Below, piece after piece: positions 59,560-64,000 of a DNA stretch of 64,000 nucleotides (position 1 is its first letter; every line of letters starts with the position of its first letter). The notes under the pieces are model-generated. The model searched no databases and was not told the origin of the DNA. It saw only the letters and a program-made list of their open reading frames with translations. Origin of the DNA: Vombatus ursinus (Eukaryota > Chordata > Mammalia > Diprotodontia > Vombatidae). The position numbers and the translations under genes are program-made. The stretch lies in NCBI RefSeq assembly GCF_900497805.2, contig NW_020954611.1:5061968-5125967 (forward strand), read 5' to 3'.

Positions 59560-61200
59560 GTTTCATCTTTCTCTATTCCATACCTCAAATCCTTCCACAC
59601 TGCTCCATATTCTCTCCTCCTCAGCTATAGCCTTTGAAGAAGAGGTAGCACTTTTCCGCAGCAAGGCCAACACTTCTACTTGTGCCCTTGATCGCATGTC
59701 CCTTTCCTCCAGAAGAGACTTGCCTTCTTGATCATTCATTCACCCTCCCTCTTTCCCTCTCCTTCCTCTTTCCCTCTTATTGCATCTCTCTCTCTCTGTG
59801 TCTCTATCTCTGCCTCTCTTTCATCCCCTATTTTCTCCTTACCTATTGTTTCCTCCCCTGATATCTATCCCCCAGCCTTTAAATTATTTTTTAAACTCCA
59901 CCATCCCCTTGAATTTTAAATGTCTCCTTATGTTCAAAGTCAAATTCCTACAAAATGCTTATTCACACCTTCATTCTCTTACCTCCCAACACCTTGCAAA
60001 TCTAGCTACTGATTCTAGCAGTTCACTTAAAATGTTTTCTTCAAGGTTACTTGCTAATGCTAACTCTTGACGGCCTTTTTCTCAGGTCTCATTTTATTTG
60101 GCCTCCCACTGCTGATTTGGTATTGTGACAAATTATTCTTCATGGGATACTGCCTCTGCTTTCTTGACACTGCTTTTTCCTGGTTCTTCTCATACCTAGA
60201 GATGGTTCTCTCTAAGTCTCCTCTGCTGGCTCATCATTCATCTCCTAGTCCTTCAGTGCAGGTACCCTCTAAAGTTCTGTCCTGGTCCTCCTGTTCATCT
60301 CCCTTTAATGGCAATTTCATTGGCTTCCGTGGATTCAATTATTAGCTTTATGCAGAGGGCTCCCAAATGCAGAGATCTAGCCTTGACCTCTATCCTGAAT
60401 GTCAGTCTTATATCACCACATGTCTACTGGACACCTTTACCTGGACATTCCATCAATATCTTAAACTCAGTATGTATGAAACAGAAATCATTATCCTTTC
60501 CCCAAATCCCACCCCTCCTCCAAGCTCCCCCATTTCTGTTGAGGACACCAGGATTTTTCTAGTCACCCAGGTTTGCAACCTTGGACTCATCTTGACTTTC
60601 CTTTCCATTTGCCTCCCATATCTAATAAGTTTCTAAATCCTGTCTTCCCACCTCCCAAACATGCTGTTTGTTTCCTTCTCTTCACATATATGACCACCAC
60701 CTCAGTTCATTTCTTTATCACCTTTTACACAGATTACTGCTGTAGCTTCCTAACTGGTGTCCCTGCTTACAGCATTTTCCTTTTTCAACCTATATCCCAC
60801 AGAGCAGTCAAATCAGTCTTCCAAAAGCACAGGTCCAACTATGTTAACTCCTTTCCTCAAGAATCTTCATTGGTTTGCTATTAACTCTAGAAAAAATGAA
60901 AACTCCACTTGGTATTGAAGCTCATCTCAGTCTGGATCCCTTTCCAGACTCCTGTACAGTACTCCTTTTCATGAACTCTATGTTTCAGCCAAATGGGCCT
61001 ATTTGCTGTTTCCTGAACTTGGCATCCCATCTCTCATCTCTGTGTTTTATCAAAAGCTGCCCTCCATGTCTTCATTCATCTTTCATCTCTAACACTCCAA
61101 ATATTTAGCTTCCTTCAATTTGGGGCCACCTTGTAAGGTAAGCCTTTCCTGACCCCACCAGCACTTAGTGATCTCTCCCTCTACAAACTATGTTGTTCTC
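59560..61200 (+). mobile_element. L2 LINE, about 1.6 kb, degraded reverse-transcriptase end and 3' UTR
   Basis: It holds L2 wording in order on the plus strand: 'cttctacttgtgcccttgat' near 59680, 'gacactgctttttcctgg' near 60165, 'ttctgtcctggtcctcctgt' near 60275, 'ctggacattccatcaa' near 60440, 'gaaacagaaatcattatcc' near 60478, 'ggactcatcttgac' near 60583 and 'cacaggtccaactatg' near 60828. A remnant of the RT segment (FLDTAFSWFFSYL) is visible. Frames are broken. Confidence 0.75.
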
Positions 61201-61204
61201 TCAC

Positions 61205-61395
61205 TGAATATATATATATATATATATGCATATAAGCATATATGCACACAAGTATATATGCATATGTATGTGTATACATATATACATTTGTATATGTTTA
61301 TATATACATATGCGTGTACACATATATACCTACACACACATATACATATATGTATACCTGTGTATGTGTTTGTGTATGTATGTGTTGTATTCCCC
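61205..61395. repeat. (TA/TGTA)n-rich microsatellite
   Basis: About 190 bases of alternating purine-pyrimidine units. Open frames on both strands here are repeat artefacts. Confidence 0.9.
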
Positions 61396-61915
61396 CCTAG
61401 TAACATGCAGTCGTCTTGAGGGGCAAGATTGCTGCTGCCTTTTTTTTTTTTTTGTCTTTCTATCTACAACATTTTGCAACATCATTGGCTTAATAAAAGT
61501 ATGTCAAATTGAGCTGAAAACTCCCATCTAATCACTCTATTTTCCCTTTTATTTAATTATCTGTCCCTAATTATGTTTAACCCATTTATGCTAGGGGAAT
61601 GTACCTAGGTTTTGCTAGTCAGAAAACTGGGTATGCATCCAACATCAGATAAAGGAATGAAGACTCAGGGACCCCTACAATTCCTTCTACCTTTAAATCT
61701 ACCCTACTTCCCTTTGTTATCACAATGTTTCATCTCATCTTCTCAACAACTCTGGACTCTTCCCATTCTTCACTTGGCAGATAGCATATGCCATCCTTGT
61801 GGTGTTTTTAAAAGAGCAGAATAGACCTTACCCACCAAAGGAACCAAAATGATGCCTCAGTCACTCAGTATCAAAGACATTGAGTAAACAGACTCACTCA
61901 GTTTTTAGTCAAATA

Positions 61916-62085
61916 CAGGGTTTCCTGACAACAGTGCAAACCAAAATAAAATGTAATTGGGAAATATTTAACAAAATAAAAGTACAATAGGACACAGATA
62001 ATGTTAAAATAAGGTTTTCTAAGTCAGATGCCACCCAAAGGAATCCTTATGTATGTTAGTCCTTTTCTATTTGAGTTTAAAAGCA
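61916..62085 (+). mobile_element. hAT-like non-autonomous DNA transposon
   Basis: It aligns by eye with the interior and right end of 50771-50990: 'aaaatgtaattgggaaatat', 'aggttttctaagtcag' and 'ccttttctatttgagttt'. The ends are eroded. Confidence 0.6.
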
Positions 62086-62089
62086 CATA

Positions 62090-62995
62090 TTTAAAGCATC
62101 TTGGAGAGAAGAGAGCTCATAAAACTTTAAGATGCATTCACTTATTTTGGCATATAGGAAGCCAGTAGACTCAGATAAATACTTAGAGATTATTGAACTC
62201 TAGTAATCAGAGGAAGAAAAGCCCAGCATGTCATTAGTTTATTTCATTTTTTGCCTTTTAATGACTCTTGTAAGCTCTCCCCCAAATCCTGTAATTATCC
62301 TCCATTGGCTTCAAATTTATTCTCTTGTTTTCCGTTGTTGTGATATGGAAATGCTTCATGTTTTAAGATCTATCTAGAGAGTTATGAACATTTTACACCA
62401 AGTTATTAAGTGTGGTAATAAAAAGTGACACATTCCAATCTGAGGATTTGTATTTCTTGTTATGAACTGCCAGACAATTGTGAGGTGATACATTTAAACT
62501 GTCTCTCTTTTAAAATTCAAATCAAGATGTAGAAATACTGATTTAAAAAATAAACCTTTAAGATGATATTCTATAATTCATTACTATAAAGATGTGCCCC
62601 AATCAAGAGACCAACTATATATTTCATCACCATTCCCTCAAAAATTAAAGCAAAAAACCCACCCACTCATGGAATTCGGGTGTTTTTCTTATTCCCTATT
62701 ATGGTAGGTTCCCAGTACTGGGGGATTATCTCTATAAATCATATTAATGTCATTCAGCTAGAATTCCTTTCACTGTTAACAATTTAACAGCTTACCAAGA
62801 AGTAAAGAACTGTCAAAGTAATAGCTAAATAGAAAAAAAAATGTTTCCCCTTTACTATAGTAACTAATAGAAATACTATTAAGACAATTAGTTTTATCAG
62901 AGAAATGTGAGTATATTAGAAATAAATTTTCATGATGTCAAAAACTCAAAGAACTTGCTAAGGATGAAGATATTAATAATGTTGCCTTATTATAC
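62090..62995. other. CPXM2 intron, unassigned
   Basis: AT-rich, no repeat family recognised. Confidence 0.35.
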
Positions 62996-62999
62996 AGTT

Positions 63000-63370
63000 C
63001 AATGAGTTAATCAGCTTCTGTGCTAGGTACTATGTTTTGCTATGCAAAGAAACCTAAAATATGGTCCTCCCTCTTCAGGAGCTTATAATCTATGTAGTGG
63101 AGATTGAAGAGAGTGGACATATACAGCTACAAAAAAGTCACAGTACTAGGTAAAAATTGCCATTTCCAAATGAATAGTTCAAATCAAGCCTACAGGAGTT
63201 CAAAGAAGAGAAAGATTAGGGCAAGTCATGGTGGTAAGGAGTTCCAGAAAGGACTTGGCCTGAGCTTTTAGGATAGGGGTGATTCAGATAGGCAGTAGTG
63301 GGAAAGCAATAAGAATTCAGACAATGGAAACAGCACATGGATGGAATTTCACATATTAGGTGAGAATAAT
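63000..63370 (-). mobile_element. L2 3' end
   Basis: The antisense L2 3' end has 'ctgtgctaggtactatg', 'ttcaggagcttataatcta' and 'aaggagttccagaaagg'. It lies in the CPXM2 intron just downstream of the 63895 exon. Confidence 0.6.

Positions 63371-64000
<630 letters not shown>

Noticed and set aside
61168-61531. Overlapping open frames on both strands
   Set aside because: They are translations of an alternating purine-pyrimidine microsatellite.

Overview
The window is nuclear DNA from a marsupial. It is AT-rich, has intron-split coding sequence, and is crowded with repeats typical of metatherian genomes: tRNA-derived CORE-SINEs of the MIR, THER1/MIR_Mars, MAR1/SINE1 and WSINE types, L2, L3/CR1, L1/HAL1-like and RTE-type LINEs. 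The genus cannot be fixed from this sequence. No prokaryotic gene, operon, CRISPR array or endogenous retrovirus was recognised.

The only host gene I can support is the 3' half of CPXM2 (carboxypeptidase X, M14 family member 2; CPX-2), on the minus strand. Five coding exons lie at 63895-64000 (continuing past the window edge), 58430-58727, 51134-51273, 45815-45914 and 32406-32659. All have GT donors or AG acceptors at the boundaries seen, and the reading phase is continuous across every junction. Together they give about 298 residues: the second half of the carboxypeptidase-like domain, the transthyretin-like domain and a very basic C-terminus. Two active-site positions of M14 enzymes are replaced (a zinc-ligand His by Gln, the catalytic Glu by Tyr), so the product should be a secreted pseudo-peptidase. 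A candidate poly(A) signal sits at 31719-31724, implying a 3' UTR of about 0.7 kb that contains a MIR copy.

Layout. 1-31700: intergenic DNA downstream of CPXM2, mostly LINE and SINE remains, several of them nested (L1 in L2 at 1.4-2.9 kb; an RTE-like element with a 10-bp target duplication in L2 at 18.5-20.3 kb; a hAT-like element with an 8-bp target duplication in a SINE at 23.5-23.9 kb). 31700-32659: 3' UTR and last exon. 32660-45814: a 13-kb intron holding an unusual 131-bp inverted copy of an L3 fragment and an L1 fragment with an apparently complete 5' region, in sense with the gene. 45915-51133: an intron with a full-length 7SL RNA retrocopy. 51274-58429: an intron with a 73-bp mariner-like miniature element and a CpG-containing unique block. 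58728-63894: an intron dominated by an L2 copy of about 1.6 kb.

I did not find a clearly new biological system. The most unusual structures are the 131-bp templated-looking inverted insertion, the L1 fragment that kept its 5' end and lost its 3' end, and the 7SL retrocopy. Repeat family names come from recognising consensus-like wording and protein remnants by eye. Repeat boundaries are approximate unless a target duplication is quoted.
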